Shown here: positions 44,636 to 53,413 of the stretch, piece after piece
Position numbering within the stretch: the stretch's first letter is position 1
How the letters are laid out: each line of letters begins with the position of its first letter
From: a bacterium
GTDB taxonomy: Bacteria; Vulcanimicrobiota; Vulcanimicrobiia; Vulcanimicrobiales; Vulcanimicrobiaceae
Direction: 5' to 3'
NCBI GenBank assembly: GCA_021790935.1
Contig: JAJYFL010000005.1
Location: 1 to 64,000 of the forward strand
DNA length: 64,000 bases
Position numbers and translations under genes: made by a program
Notes under the pieces: generated by a model
Seen by the model: the letters and a program-made list of their open reading frames with translations, nothing else
Databases searched by the model: none
Told to the model about the DNA's origin: nothing

Positions 44636-46644
44636 CCGCGCTGCAACTCGTCCTGTCGGCGCTGGGCGCGGCGCTGCTGGGGTGCGCGCTCTCGATCGCC
44701 GTGCCGGGCCGCTACGGGCGTACGCTGGGCTTTTTGTCGTTGCTCGCAGCCGGGGCGCTCGGATGTGCGGCGGCGGTCGCGGGCCTGCGCGCCCCCGTAC
44801 CGGAGGTTGCCGGTTACCCGGCGATCCACGTGCTGCTGCGCATCGACCCGATCTCGGCGTTCTTCGTCGGCATCATCGCAGCGACGGCGCTGCTGGCCGG
44901 CATCTACGGATTGGGCTCGCGCGGCGCGGACGAGCGGCGCACCGGCCGGACCGCCGCATCCGCAGCCTGCGCGATCGCGCTGGCGTCGCTGCTCGTATGC
45001 GTCGCCGACGACGTGCTGCTCTTTCTCTTCGCCTGGGAGCTGATCGCGCTCGGCTTCTATTGGACGATCGTCTACGCCGGCACGCACGAAGAGGCGGAGC
45101 GCTCCGGGTACGTCACGCTCGTCGTAACGCACGTGGCGGGTGCCTGCTTGATCGCCGCGCTGCTCATCCTCGCGCATCGCGGTGGCGGATACTCGCTGGA
45201 GAGCGCGCTTGCCGGCGCCGCCACGCTCTCGGCTCCCGCACGCGGCGTCATCTTCGTGCTGCTGTTGATCGGCTTCGGCGCGAAGTTCGGCATGCTTCCC
45301 ATGCAAGTATGGCTTCCGTACGGTTATTCGGCGGCGCCGGCCTCCGTTGCGGCGCTGATGGCCGGTGGAGCGCTCAACGCCGGCTTCTACGGCCTGGCGC
45401 GTTTTGTCATCGGACTGCCGGGCGGCGTCCCCATCTGGTGGGCGATCGTGGCCCTTGCGCTCGGCGCGCTCGGCGCCTTCTTCGGTATCGCGTGGGCGAC
45501 GGCTCAACGCGACGTGCGGCGGCTGGCGGCCTACTCCAGCGTCGAAAACGGCGGCATCATCCTGGCGGCGTTCGGCGTCGCACTCGCGGGGCGCGCCATC
45601 CACCTCGATCTGCTCGTCGGTCTCGGCCTGGCGGCCGCCTTCATGCAGATCGCCGCTCACGCACTTGCTAAGACGACGCTCTTCCTCGGTTGCAGCACGA
45701 TCGCCGACCGCTGCGGCACGCTTTCGTTCGAATCGCTCGGCGGCTTGGCGAAATCGATGCCCGTGACGACGGCAGCGACGCTCGTCGCGGCGCTCTCGCT
45801 CGCCGCCCTGCCGCCGATGGCGGGCTTCGCAGGCGAGTGGCTGATTCTCGAGTCGCTCATGCAGGCGTTTCGTACCGGCAGCGTCGCTCTCGAACTTTCG
45901 TTCGCGCTGTGCGGTGCCACCATCGGCGTGGCCGCCGGCATCGCCGTGGTCGCATTCGTCAAACTGGTGGGCATCGGTCTTCTCGGCAGCGCGCGATCTC
46001 CGCAAGCGCGTGCCGCAACCGAAACGCCGTCCGCGTGGAAACGCTTGGCGCTCGTACTGGGCGCGCTCGCGGTCCTCTCGGCGGGCATCTTCGCTCGCTC
46101 CCTCTTGACGCTGGCGGCACCCGCCATCGACGGCCTCTCGCACGCGAACGCGGTTGCGGGAATAGCCGGAACGGCACCCCTGCTCCAGCCGGCGTTCCCC
46201 GGCTTCTCCTCGGCGTCTCCGCCCGCGCTGGCGCTGACAATCGGCGGCTTCGCGTTGCTCTTCTGGCTGCTCGCGCGTGCGATTCCGCGGCCGCGCGCTC
46301 GCAGCGCCGAGGTATGGACCTCGGGCGAATCGTACCGCCCATGGACGCAATACACGGGTACCGGATTTGCGAACCCCTCACGCGTTATTTTGGACGCCGG
46401 CATGCGCACGACGCGCGAGATCGCGGTCGAAGGCCCCCCCCACGGCGAGCGAAGCACCCGCTATTCGAGCGCGATTCGTCCGTTCTTCGATCTGCGGTTC
46501 TACCGGCGCGTCGCCTCGGGCTTTCTGCGAGTCGCCGATATCGTTCGGAAGACGCAATCGGGTGCCATCGCCGCGTACCTCTCGTATATTCTGGTCTTCA
46601 CCATTCTTCTGCTTCTCTTGTTCCCGTCGATTCGCAAATGGTAG
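44632..46644 (+). CDS. Hyf/Ehr-like membrane subunit HyfB (NuoL-type), second cluster
   Basis: A 670-residue NuoL/HyfB-type antiporter-like subunit. TM5-type Glu in LFLFAWELIALGFYW; TM7-type Lys in GFGAKFGMLPMQVWLPYGYS, where the usual PxAH is PYGY; AAYSSVENGGIILAAFG is conserved. The C-terminal part (after a loop with TSGESYRPWTQYTGTG) ends in a helix, as in HyfB. It completes the operon HyfC-E-F-G-H/I-B. GTG start overlaps the previous stop. Confidence 0.88.
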   Translation: MTALQLVLSALGAALLGCALSIAVPGRYGRTLGFLSLLAAGALGCAAAVAGLRAPVPEVAGYPAIHVLLRIDPISAFFVGIIAATALLAGIYGLGSRGADERRTGRTAASAACAIALASLLVCVADDVLLFLFAWELIALGFYWTIVYAGTHEEAERSGYVTLVVTHVAGACLIAALLILAHRGGGYSLESALAGAATLSAPARGVIFVLLLIGFGAKFGMLPMQVWLPYGYSAAPASVAALMAGGALNAGFYGLARFVIGLPGGVPIWWAIVALALGALGAFFGIAWATAQRDVRRLAAYSSVENGGIILAAFGVALAGRAIHLDLLVGLGLAAAFMQIAAHALAKTTLFLGCSTIADRCGTLSFESLGGLAKSMPVTTAATLVAALSLAALPPMAGFAGEWLILESLMQAFRTGSVALELSFALCGATIGVAAGIAVVAFVKLVGIGLLGSARSPQARAATETPSAWKRLALVLGALAVLSAGIFARSLLTLAAPAIDGLSHANAVAGIAGTAPLLQPAFPGFSSASPPALALTIGGFALLFWLLARAIPRPRARSAEVWTSGESYRPWTQYTGTGFANPSRVILDAGMRTTREIAVEGPPHGERSTRYSSAIRPFFDLRFYRRVASGFLRVADIVRKTQSGAIAAYLSYILVFTILLLLLFPSIRKW

Positions 46645-46649
46645 TCGCG

Positions 46650-46901
46650 TTACGCATCGGTATCGTGGAACGTTCCGCGTTTGGCGCTCGCGTCGATCTC
46701 GAGATCGTCGAGAAGGTAATAGACGATCTTCCGATCGTCGAAGCCCACCTTCGCTAGCCGGCGGCCGCCGATCTCGACCACTTCGTGAATGTGGCCGGTC
46801 TGGCCGGCGTAGGCGTAGTTGATCGCCGTGTAGTTTGGGTCGTCCGGGGCAGGTCGCGGCGTCGCCTTGGCGCCGCGGAGCGGGGTGTTGTGCCGGTGCA
46901 T
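46650..46901 (-). CDS. small hypothetical protein
   Basis: An 83-residue protein, acidic at the end, with a beta-rich middle (GQTGHIHEVVEIGGRRLAKV, then RKIVYYLLDDLEID). No family recognised. It ends 6 bases from the stop of the HyfB-like gene and is divergent from the gamma-carbonic-anhydrase-like gene. No clear ribosome site; other starts are possible. Confidence 0.5.
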   Translation of the reverse strand: MHRHNTPLRGAKATPRPAPDDPNYTAINYAYAGQTGHIHEVVEIGGRRLAKVGFDDRKIVYYLLDDLEIDASAKRGTFHDTDA

Positions 46902-46928
46902 CCGAATAGGTTTCGCCGGAGGTAGGGT

Positions 46929-47450
46929 ATGCTCATCGAGTTTCGCGGCAGAGTGCCGAAGGTCGACCCAACCGCGTTCGTCGCGCCGACGGCCGTGCTG
47001 ATCGGCGACGTAGAGGTCGGCCCGGAGTCGAGCATCTGGTTCGGGGCCGTGGTCCGGGGCGACAACGGCCCGATTCGCATCGGCGCGCGAACGTCGGTTC
47101 AGGACAACTGCGTGCTGCACGTCAGCCGAAACTGCACGACGGTCCTGGGCGACGACGTGACGGTCGGGCACTGCGCGGTGATGGAAGACTGCACGATCGA
47201 AAACTACGCGTTGATCGGCAGCAACGCGGTGATACTCAACGGCGCGATCGTCGGCGCCTCCTCGCTGGTCGCGGCCGGAAGCGTCGTCGGCGAAAACGCG
47301 CGCATCCCCGAGCGCGTCGTCGTTGCCGGCGCGCCGGCAACGGTCAAGAAGCCGCTGGGAGGCGAGGCCGCGAAGTGGGTCGCCACCGGCGCCGACGAGT
47401 ACCGCGAACTCACTCGCAGCTACCGCGCCGAGAAGATCGGCGGAACGTAA
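46929..47450 (+). CDS. gamma-carbonic anhydrase family protein (YrdA-like)
   Basis: A 173-residue left-handed beta-helix protein: DPTAFVAPTAVLIGDVEVGP and SSIWFGAVVRGDNGPIRIG match YrdA/CaiE-type proteins. Of the three histidines that bind metal in gamma-CAs, two are present (His64 in VLHV and His81 in VGHC), but the third, normally five residues after the second, is Glu86 (MEDC instead of LHGC). So metal binding or activity may differ. Trimer is expected. It is on the plus strand, convergent with dnaB (6-base gap). Confidence 0.85.
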   Translation: MLIEFRGRVPKVDPTAFVAPTAVLIGDVEVGPESSIWFGAVVRGDNGPIRIGARTSVQDNCVLHVSRNCTTVLGDDVTVGHCAVMEDCTIENYALIGSNAVILNGAIVGASSLVAAGSVVGENARIPERVVVAGAPATVKKPLGGEAAKWVATGADEYRELTRSYRAEKIGGT

Positions 47451-47456
47451 CCCGCG

Positions 47457-48821
47457 TTATGCCGCTGGGAAGTGCGTATCGTCGCCGTAGGGCAGAAAGA
47501 GCGTGTACTCGCGCTGGAAACGCAGCTTGACCATCCCCGTCGGCCCATTGCGGTGCTTGGCGATGATGAACTCGGTGAGGTCCGGCTCGGGCGCCTCATT
47601 GTTGTAGTACCCGTCGCGGTAGAGGAATGCAACGAGATCGGCCTCCTGCTCGAGCGACCCGGAATCGCGCAGGTCGGCCAGCATCGGGCGCTTGTCGTTC
47701 CGCGATTCGACGCCGCGATTTAGCTGCGCGAGCGCCACGATCGGCACGGAGAGGTCCTTCGCGGTCGTCTTCAGCGTACGGCAGATATCGGAGAGCTCTT
47801 CGTTGCGATTGGCGCCTCGGCCGACCGCGCCGGGATGCAGCAACTGCAGGTAGTCGACGAAGACGGCCGAGAGCCCGGACGAAGATTTCAGGCGGCGGCA
47901 GCGGCTGCGAATATCGGAGATCGTAATCCCGGCCGAATCGTCGAGATAGATCGGCAGCTCGTTGAGGGCCCCCATCGCGCGCGAGATCTCCTCCCATTGG
48001 TGCGCCTTGATGTTTCCGCGGCGCATGTCGTGCATGCTGATGCGGGCTTCGGCACAGATCAGACGCTGCACGAGCTCGTCGTTGGACATCTCGAGAGAGA
48101 AGAAGGCTAGCGGCTGCGTCTCCTCGCGCGCCGCAAGCGCCGCCATGTTCAGCGCGAACGACGTCTTACCCATGCCCGGCCGCGCGGCGAGGATGATGAA
48201 GTTTCCCGGCTGGAACCCGGTCGTCATCGCATCGATATCGCGGAAGCCGGACGTCAGGCCGGTGCGGTCGCCGTGGCTGTGATAGAGCTTGTCGATGTGC
48301 TCGAAGGCGGGTTTGAGCAGCTGGTTGATCGGCACGAACTCGCCCCGGAGTTGCCGCCGCCCGACCTCGTAGACGATTTGTTCGCTGCGGTCGAGCGCGC
48401 CGTCGACGTCTTCCTCGTTCTCGTAACCGATCTGCGTGATCTGCGTCCCGGCGTGGATCAGCCCGCGCAGCGCGGCTTTCTCGCGCACGATCTTTCCGTA
48501 ATAAGATGCCGACGCCGCAGTTTGCACGGTGTCCATCAGTCTTGAGAGGTACGGGACGCCGCCGACTCGTTCGAGCAGGCCGAGCTGCTTCAACTCTTCC
48601 GCGACGGTGATCTTGTCGAGCGGCTCTCCCCGCTCGTAGAGTCGCTGGAGAGCGGCATAGATCGACTCATGCACGTGAGCGTAAAAATCTTCGGAGCGGA
48701 CGATCTCGCCGACCACGCCCATGATCTCGCGATCGACCAGTATCGAGCCGAGCAGGGCCATCTCCGCCTCGAGGTTCTGAGGCGGGATCCGATCGATGAC
48801 GGAGAGGTTGGTGACGCTCAT
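47457..48821 (-). CDS. dnaB: replicative DNA helicase DnaB
   Basis: A 454-residue hexameric helicase that unwinds DNA at the replication fork. N-terminal domain starts IPPQNLEAEMALLGSILVD. Walker A in LAARPGMGKTSFALN, Walker B in VFVDYLQLLHPG, and the RecA-like motif LRDSGSLEQEADLVAFLYRD. The start overlaps the lon-like stop (ATGA), placing it last in the rpsR-rplI-lon-dnaB run. Confidence 0.96.
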   Translation of the reverse strand: MSVTNLSVIDRIPPQNLEAEMALLGSILVDREIMGVVGEIVRSEDFYAHVHESIYAALQRLYERGEPLDKITVAEELKQLGLLERVGGVPYLSRLMDTVQTAASASYYGKIVREKAALRGLIHAGTQITQIGYENEEDVDGALDRSEQIVYEVGRRQLRGEFVPINQLLKPAFEHIDKLYHSHGDRTGLTSGFRDIDAMTTGFQPGNFIILAARPGMGKTSFALNMAALAAREETQPLAFFSLEMSNDELVQRLICAEARISMHDMRRGNIKAHQWEEISRAMGALNELPIYLDDSAGITISDIRSRCRRLKSSSGLSAVFVDYLQLLHPGAVGRGANRNEELSDICRTLKTTAKDLSVPIVALAQLNRGVESRNDKRPMLADLRDSGSLEQEADLVAFLYRDGYYNNEAPEPDLTEFIIAKHRNGPTGMVKLRFQREYTLFLPYGDDTHFPAA

Positions 48822-50818
48822 GTCCGTGCCGACGTACTGCGCCGCGCTCGAGCCGGGCGCCTTGTGGATTTCTTGTGGAGATCCAGCGAACGAAAGACCT
48901 GCTCGACCGACGTAACGGGCAGTACCTCGATCCCCGCAAGGGCGCCGTAGACCTCGCGCCGGTTCTCCTTCGGCAGGACGATCGCGCGCATGCCCGCCTG
49001 CCGCGCGGCGTAGAGCTTCTCGACGATCCCTCCCACCGCGCGAATCTTACCCTGGATCGAGAGCTCGCCGGTAATCGCGACGTCCTGCGGCAGCGGCGTC
49101 TTCGTGAGCGCCGAGTAGAGCGACAGGAATATCGCCAGCCCCGCAGAGGGGCCGTCGATGTTGCCGCCTCCGATAACGTTGATGTGCAGATCGTAGTTCG
49201 CCGTATCGATGCCGGTAACGGCGCGCAGCACCGCAGCCGCGTTGAAAACGCTGTCTTTCGCCATCGAGCCGGCGGTATCGTTGAAGCGCATCGCCCCTTT
49301 CCCCGGCTGGGCGGCGAGGAACGCGACCGCTTCGATCTCGATGATGCTGCCGAGGTAGTGCACGACGCCCAGACCGAAGCTCTTGCCGATCTCACGCACC
49401 GAGCGAGCCCGCACGAGCGTATGCTGCACCAGGCGGCCCGACTGCACGACCGCGCGCACGTCGTCTTCGCCGATCGTGACGTTCTTGGTTGCGTTCGCGG
49501 CGGAGTCGTCCGCACGCTTAGCTCGCCGTGGCCCGTGCGAACGGTAGAGCGCCTGACCGTATGCGTCGGCGACGACTTGGACGGCCTTACGCCCTTCCAC
49601 CGTGTACGCGGCGATCAGCCGGGGTACGCCGCGAGCCGCCTTGGCGCCCAATCGCTTGATCGCGGCCTGCACGATCGTAACGATCTGCGCTTGCGTGAGC
49701 GGTTCGAAGTAGACCGCCGCGCAGCGCGATCGAATCGCCGCATCGATGTCCTCGGGCTCGCGCGTGGTCGCGCCGATCAGAATGAAATCCGCCGGAGCAC
49801 CGTCGGCAAAGAGCTTCTTCACATATGCCGGAACGTTGGCGGCAGAATCGTCGTAATACGACGACTCGAACCTGACGCGTTTGTCTTCGAGCACTTTGAG
49901 CAGCTTCGTCTGCAGCAGCGGATCCATCTCGCCGATCTCGTCGATGAAGAGCACGCCTCCGTGGGCTTTGGTAACCAGACCGAGCTTCGGTTCGGGGATG
50001 CCGGCTTCGGAGAACTCGCGCCGGCTCCCCTGGTAGATCGGATCGTGCACGCTGCCGAGCAGCGGATTGGTCGTTTCGCGCGGATCCCAGCGCAGCGTCG
50101 TGCCGCCGGCTTCGACGAAGGGTGCGTTCTTAGGGAACGGAGCGTACGCGCGCGCCTTCGCCACCTCCAGTGCCAGGCGCGCGACGGTCGTCTTTCCGAC
50201 GCCGGGCGGACCGTACAGAATGACGTGTTGCGGATACGGGGACGAGATCTTGGCCAGCAGCGATTGGATCGCCGCTTCTTGCCCTACGATCTCCCGCAGC
50301 GATTGCGGGCGCAATATCTGCAGCGCCGATGCCGCCAGACCCCGTGCGTCGAGCCGCTCTAGATCCTCCAACTTTTTCTGCGTCGCCGGCGTCTCCGGCC
50401 CCGAGTCCTCGCGCAGCGTCTCGAGTTTGATATCGTGGAGGTATTCCCGCTGCCGTTCGACCATCTTCGCGTTGATGCGCCGATCGATCGCGTCTTCGAC
50501 GCTCTTGTGAGCGATCAAATCCGCCAGCCGCTCTTCGATCTCGTTGAGGACGCGCCGGACGTCGGCACGGCCGGTGACGCGTTCGAGCGTCGGGTCTTCG
50601 CAGACCAGGCGCGCTAACGCGCAGATGCGGTCCGGAAGCGCCTGCGACCGCATCAACTTCAACGCGTTCATCTTGCCGGCACGCAGAACGAGCTTGTCCG
50701 CTCCGATCGCGCTCGCCAGCACGTCGTACAGCGCCGAAACGTAACGGCCCAGCTCGTCTTCGCTGCCGAATTTGCGGCGAAAACGAGTCGGGTTTGGGTT
50801 CTCCCCGAGCCTCGGCAC
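48818..50818 (-). CDS. Lon-family ATP-dependent protease (LonC-like)
   Basis: A 666-residue protease. A partly coiled N terminus (residues about 90-155) precedes an AAA+ domain with Walker A in LYGPPGVGKTTVARL and Walker B in GGVLFIDEIGEMDP. The Lon protease domain follows, with Ser in GNIDGPSAGLAIFL and Lys in IQGKIRAVGGIVEKL. It lacks the large LonA N domain; the size fits the LonC/spore-Lon group. The ATPase motifs are intact, unlike reported ATP-independent LonC. Its place between rplI and dnaB suggests coordinated expression with replication and ribosome genes. Confidence 0.88.
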   Translation of the reverse strand: MPRLGENPNPTRFRRKFGSEDELGRYVSALYDVLASAIGADKLVLRAGKMNALKLMRSQALPDRICALARLVCEDPTLERVTGRADVRRVLNEIEERLADLIAHKSVEDAIDRRINAKMVERQREYLHDIKLETLREDSGPETPATQKKLEDLERLDARGLAASALQILRPQSLREIVGQEAAIQSLLAKISSPYPQHVILYGPPGVGKTTVARLALEVAKARAYAPFPKNAPFVEAGGTTLRWDPRETTNPLLGSVHDPIYQGSRREFSEAGIPEPKLGLVTKAHGGVLFIDEIGEMDPLLQTKLLKVLEDKRVRFESSYYDDSAANVPAYVKKLFADGAPADFILIGATTREPEDIDAAIRSRCAAVYFEPLTQAQIVTIVQAAIKRLGAKAARGVPRLIAAYTVEGRKAVQVVADAYGQALYRSHGPRRAKRADDSAANATKNVTIGEDDVRAVVQSGRLVQHTLVRARSVREIGKSFGLGVVHYLGSIIEIEAVAFLAAQPGKGAMRFNDTAGSMAKDSVFNAAAVLRAVTGIDTANYDLHINVIGGGNIDGPSAGLAIFLSLYSALTKTPLPQDVAITGELSIQGKIRAVGGIVEKLYAARQAGMRAIVLPKENRREVYGALAGIEVLPVTSVEQVFRSLDLHKKSTRRPARARRSTSART

Positions 50819-50827
50819 CGCTCGAGC

Positions 50828-51274
50828 CTACGCCGCGACGACGTTGACCGTCGCTTTAGCGACGATATTCTTACCTAGACGGATCTCGACGGGATAGGAA
50901 CCGAGCGTCTTGATCGACGTCTTTACCTCGACCTTGTGCTTGTCGACGGACACCGAGAACGCCGTCCCGATCGCTTGCGCGATATCGGCATTGGTAACGG
51001 CACCGAAGAGCTTGCCGTTGCCGCCCGCTTTCGCCGCGACGGAGACGGGTTTGCTCTCGAACAACGTGGCGAGTTCTCTTGTTTCGGCGAGCGCCTGCGC
51101 CTCACGCTTGGCCTTGGCCTTCTGCTGCTCGTCGAGGACCGCTAGCGCACCCTTGCTCGCCTCGGAGGCGAGGTTACGCGGCAGCAGATAGTTGCGCCCG
51201 TATCCCTCGGCGACGTCGACGATTTCGCCCTTCTTGCCGAGCGCCTTGACGTCGCTGCGAAGAATCACTTTCAT
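50828..51274 (-). CDS. rplI: 50S ribosomal protein L9
   Basis: A 148-residue L9. The N-terminal RNA-binding domain has VILRSDVKALGKKGEIVDVA and GYGRNYLLPRNLA; a long helix (about 40-75) links to the C-terminal domain (LFGAVTNADIAQAI). Starts 9 bases after rpsR. Confidence 0.97.
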   Translation of the reverse strand: MKVILRSDVKALGKKGEIVDVAEGYGRNYLLPRNLASEASKGALAVLDEQQKAKAKREAQALAETRELATLFESKPVSVAAKAGGNGKLFGAVTNADIAQAIGTAFSVSVDKHKVEVKTSIKTLGSYPVEIRLGKNIVAKATVNVVAA

Positions 51275-51283
51275 CGGTACCGC

Positions 51284-51529
51284 CTACTCGTTGACGAACG
51301 GCAGGAACGCGATGATGCGCGCGCGCTTCACCGCAACGGTTAGCATGCGCTGATGCTTCGCGCAATTGCCGGAGATGCGTCGCGGCAGTATCTTCCCACG
51401 TTCGGAGACGTATTTCTTCAAGCGCCCGACGTCTTTGTAATTGATGTCGATCGCCTTGTCGACACAGAAACTACACGGTTTGCGTTTGGTTCGGCGCTCC
51501 TTGACGGCGCGCTTCGGTTTGGTTGCCAC
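51284..51529 (-). CDS. rpsR: 30S ribosomal protein S18
   Basis: An 81-residue S18 with the zinc-binding-type motif KPCSFC, followed by [20 protein letters not shown] and CAKHQRML. The start is GTG at 51527-51529 with AAAGGGAT upstream. In most bacteria rpsR follows ssb and rpsF directly; here those lie 11.5 kb away at 63073-63952 on the same strand. Confidence 0.97.
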   Translation of the reverse strand: MATKPKRAVKERRTKRKPCSFCVDKAIDINYKDVGRLKKYVSERGKILPRRISGNCAKHQRMLTVAVKRARIIAFLPFVNE

Positions 51530-51830
51530 GTTCGATCCCTTTCACTAGGTGGTTGACGGTCGCGCCTCGTGGTTCGAGATACTCCCCACGACGGCAAGCG
51601 CGACCCTAGCGAAGTGACGCCGCCGGCCGGCACCACTACCCCGTCAAAGAACGAGGATTTGGAGGCTCGAGACGGCACAAAAACACAGGGTTCTCATCGA
51701 TCCACCGACCGCGAGAACCGCGAGGCGCATAGTACCGATCCGGGCCGCATTCCAGTATACCGTCACGGCGGCGCGCTGGCTACCCCTCCAGCCTCCGAAC
51801 GTACGTTCGGCTATTCGGCGCCTCAGCCTC
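51530..51830. other. 301-base gap between rpsR and glnA
   Basis: No gene is supported. It should contain the promoter that now drives rpsR-rplI-lon-dnaB, since ssb-rpsF are remote. A 124-codon plus-strand open frame here has no recognisable features. It contains the palindrome at 51795-51810. Confidence 0.5.
51795..51810. promoter_or_regulatory. 16-base perfect palindrome
   Basis: CCGAACGTACGTTCGG is its own reverse complement, lying 21-36 bases past the glnA stop. No T-tract follows on either strand, so it is an operator-like site or hairpin of unknown use. Confidence 0.4.
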
Positions 51831-53261
51831 CTAGAACCGGTTCCAGAGATACTGGTTGTAGACTTCGTGGTGATACTGCACTTCCTGAGCCTTCACGAAG
51901 GTGCCGAGCAGCCGGGGGCAGCGGTCCGCGCTCGCCTGCTTGAGATCGGCATAGCGAGCTTTCACATCCGCGCCGAGCAGTTCTGTCGTCCAATCTGCGC
52001 TGCGAAACGCGGCTGCGGCGTCGTAGATATTGTCGGGCAGGTAGCGCTCGGCCCGGCGCAGGTTTTTCTCCGAGCTGATTCGCCCTTCCAAACCCGTCTT
52101 GAAGACCGCCAGCATGACCATATATGGATTGGCATCCGGCGCGACCGAGCGCACTTCCAGGCGCGCGCTGCGCTCGTTGCCGATCGGGATGCGCACCATC
52201 GCGCCGCGATCGACTGCCGAGGCTTTGATTTGATTGGGCGCTTCGAAGTGCGGGTCGAGGCGGCGATAGGCGTTCACGCTGGCGTTCAGCATCAGGCAGA
52301 TCTCGTTCCCGTGCGTGAGGATTCGATCGACGAACTGCCATGCGAACGCGCTCATCTTCTCCTCGCCCTTCGGGTCCCAAAAGATATTCTTCTCGCCCTT
52401 GCTCACCGAGACGTTCGTGTGCATGCCGCTACCGTTCACGCCGACGACGGGCTTCGGCAGAAAGCTCGCGGTCATTCCGAGCCGGGTCGCAACCTGCCGG
52501 CAGATCAATTTGTAGAGCTGTATCTGGTCGGCCGCCGCGACGACCTCACCGTACCCGTAGTTGATCTCGAACTGCGACGGCGCGACCTCCGGATGGTCCT
52601 TCTCGTTCTCGAAGCCCATCGCGCGCTGCACCTCCGCCACGGTATCGATGAAGGCGCGCAACGGATCGCCCGGCAGCGAGTGATAGTATCCGCCGGTATT
52701 GACGTACTCGAAGGATCCGGTTTCGTGATAGCGGCGCTCCGCGTCCAAACCTTGGAACAAGAAGCCCTCGATCTCGTTGGCCGCGTTCAGCGTGTAGCCT
52801 TCCTTTTCGTAGTAATGAGAAGACAACCGTTTGACGGCACCACGGATGTCGGCGGTAAAGGGCGCGCCGTCGCGATCGATCGCGTCGGCAAAGACCAGCA
52901 CTTTGCCCGGGCCGAAGACGTCGGCGGGTGCCCAGTAGAACGCGCTCCAGTCCAGCGCTAGGCGCAGATCGCTCTCGCGCTGCGCCGTGAAGCCGCGAAT
53001 CGAAGAACCGTCGAAGGTGAGATTGTCGAAGGATTTGAGCAGATATTTCTTGTCGTAATCCAACATCTGAAGGCGGCCTTCGAGATCGCTGAAGAGCACG
53101 GTGACGGCCTTGATCCGATGCTCGTCCGAGAGATACTTAAGGCGCTCTTCTTGAATCTCTTCTGCCGGCACCCGGTTTTTTCGCTGCTGCTTGGCGCGCA
53201 AGTTCAGCTCTTCGAGCTCGCCGTAAGGAAGCATGAGAAAATCGCGTAGTTCGGTAGACAT
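51831..53261 (-). CDS. glnA: glutamine synthetase, type I-like
   Basis: A 476-residue enzyme that makes glutamine from glutamate, ammonia and ATP. Signatures: FDGSSIRGFTAQRESDLRL in the N-terminal region, NEIEGFLF with metal ligands, VNGSGMHTNVSVSKGEKN as the ATP-site region, and NERSARLEVRSVAPDANPY near the ammonia site. The typical Tyr-adenylylation motif near the C terminus was not seen. ATG at 53259-53261. It stands alone in the accessory block between rpsR and ssb. Confidence 0.92.
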   Translation of the reverse strand: MSTELRDFLMLPYGELEELNLRAKQQRKNRVPAEEIQEERLKYLSDEHRIKAVTVLFSDLEGRLQMLDYDKKYLLKSFDNLTFDGSSIRGFTAQRESDLRLALDWSAFYWAPADVFGPGKVLVFADAIDRDGAPFTADIRGAVKRLSSHYYEKEGYTLNAANEIEGFLFQGLDAERRYHETGSFEYVNTGGYYHSLPGDPLRAFIDTVAEVQRAMGFENEKDHPEVAPSQFEINYGYGEVVAAADQIQLYKLICRQVATRLGMTASFLPKPVVGVNGSGMHTNVSVSKGEKNIFWDPKGEEKMSAFAWQFVDRILTHGNEICLMLNASVNAYRRLDPHFEAPNQIKASAVDRGAMVRIPIGNERSARLEVRSVAPDANPYMVMLAVFKTGLEGRISSEKNLRRAERYLPDNIYDAAAAFRSADWTTELLGADVKARYADLKQASADRCPRLLGTFVKAQEVQYHHEVYNQYLWNRF

Positions 53262-53413
53262 CGTGTGCCGCGCTCCTTGACGCACCGGGTGAGATTCTCA
53301 TCACGTTTACACGGCGCGCGGCGGACGCCTTTGTCCATCTGGCAAAAGAAAGGGCCCTTCGCCTATCATCTCGTCGAACGAAGGCACGGCGGCCGCCGCC
53401 TCGGCAAGCAGGT

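Noticed and set aside
44578-46350. 590-codon minus-strand open frame
   Set aside because: Low-complexity R/E/Q-rich translation opposite the HyfB-like membrane protein; typical GC-rich shadow frame.
51569-51943. 124-codon plus-strand open frame
   Set aside because: Polar, low-complexity product, overlaps the end of glnA on the other strand, no ribosome site.
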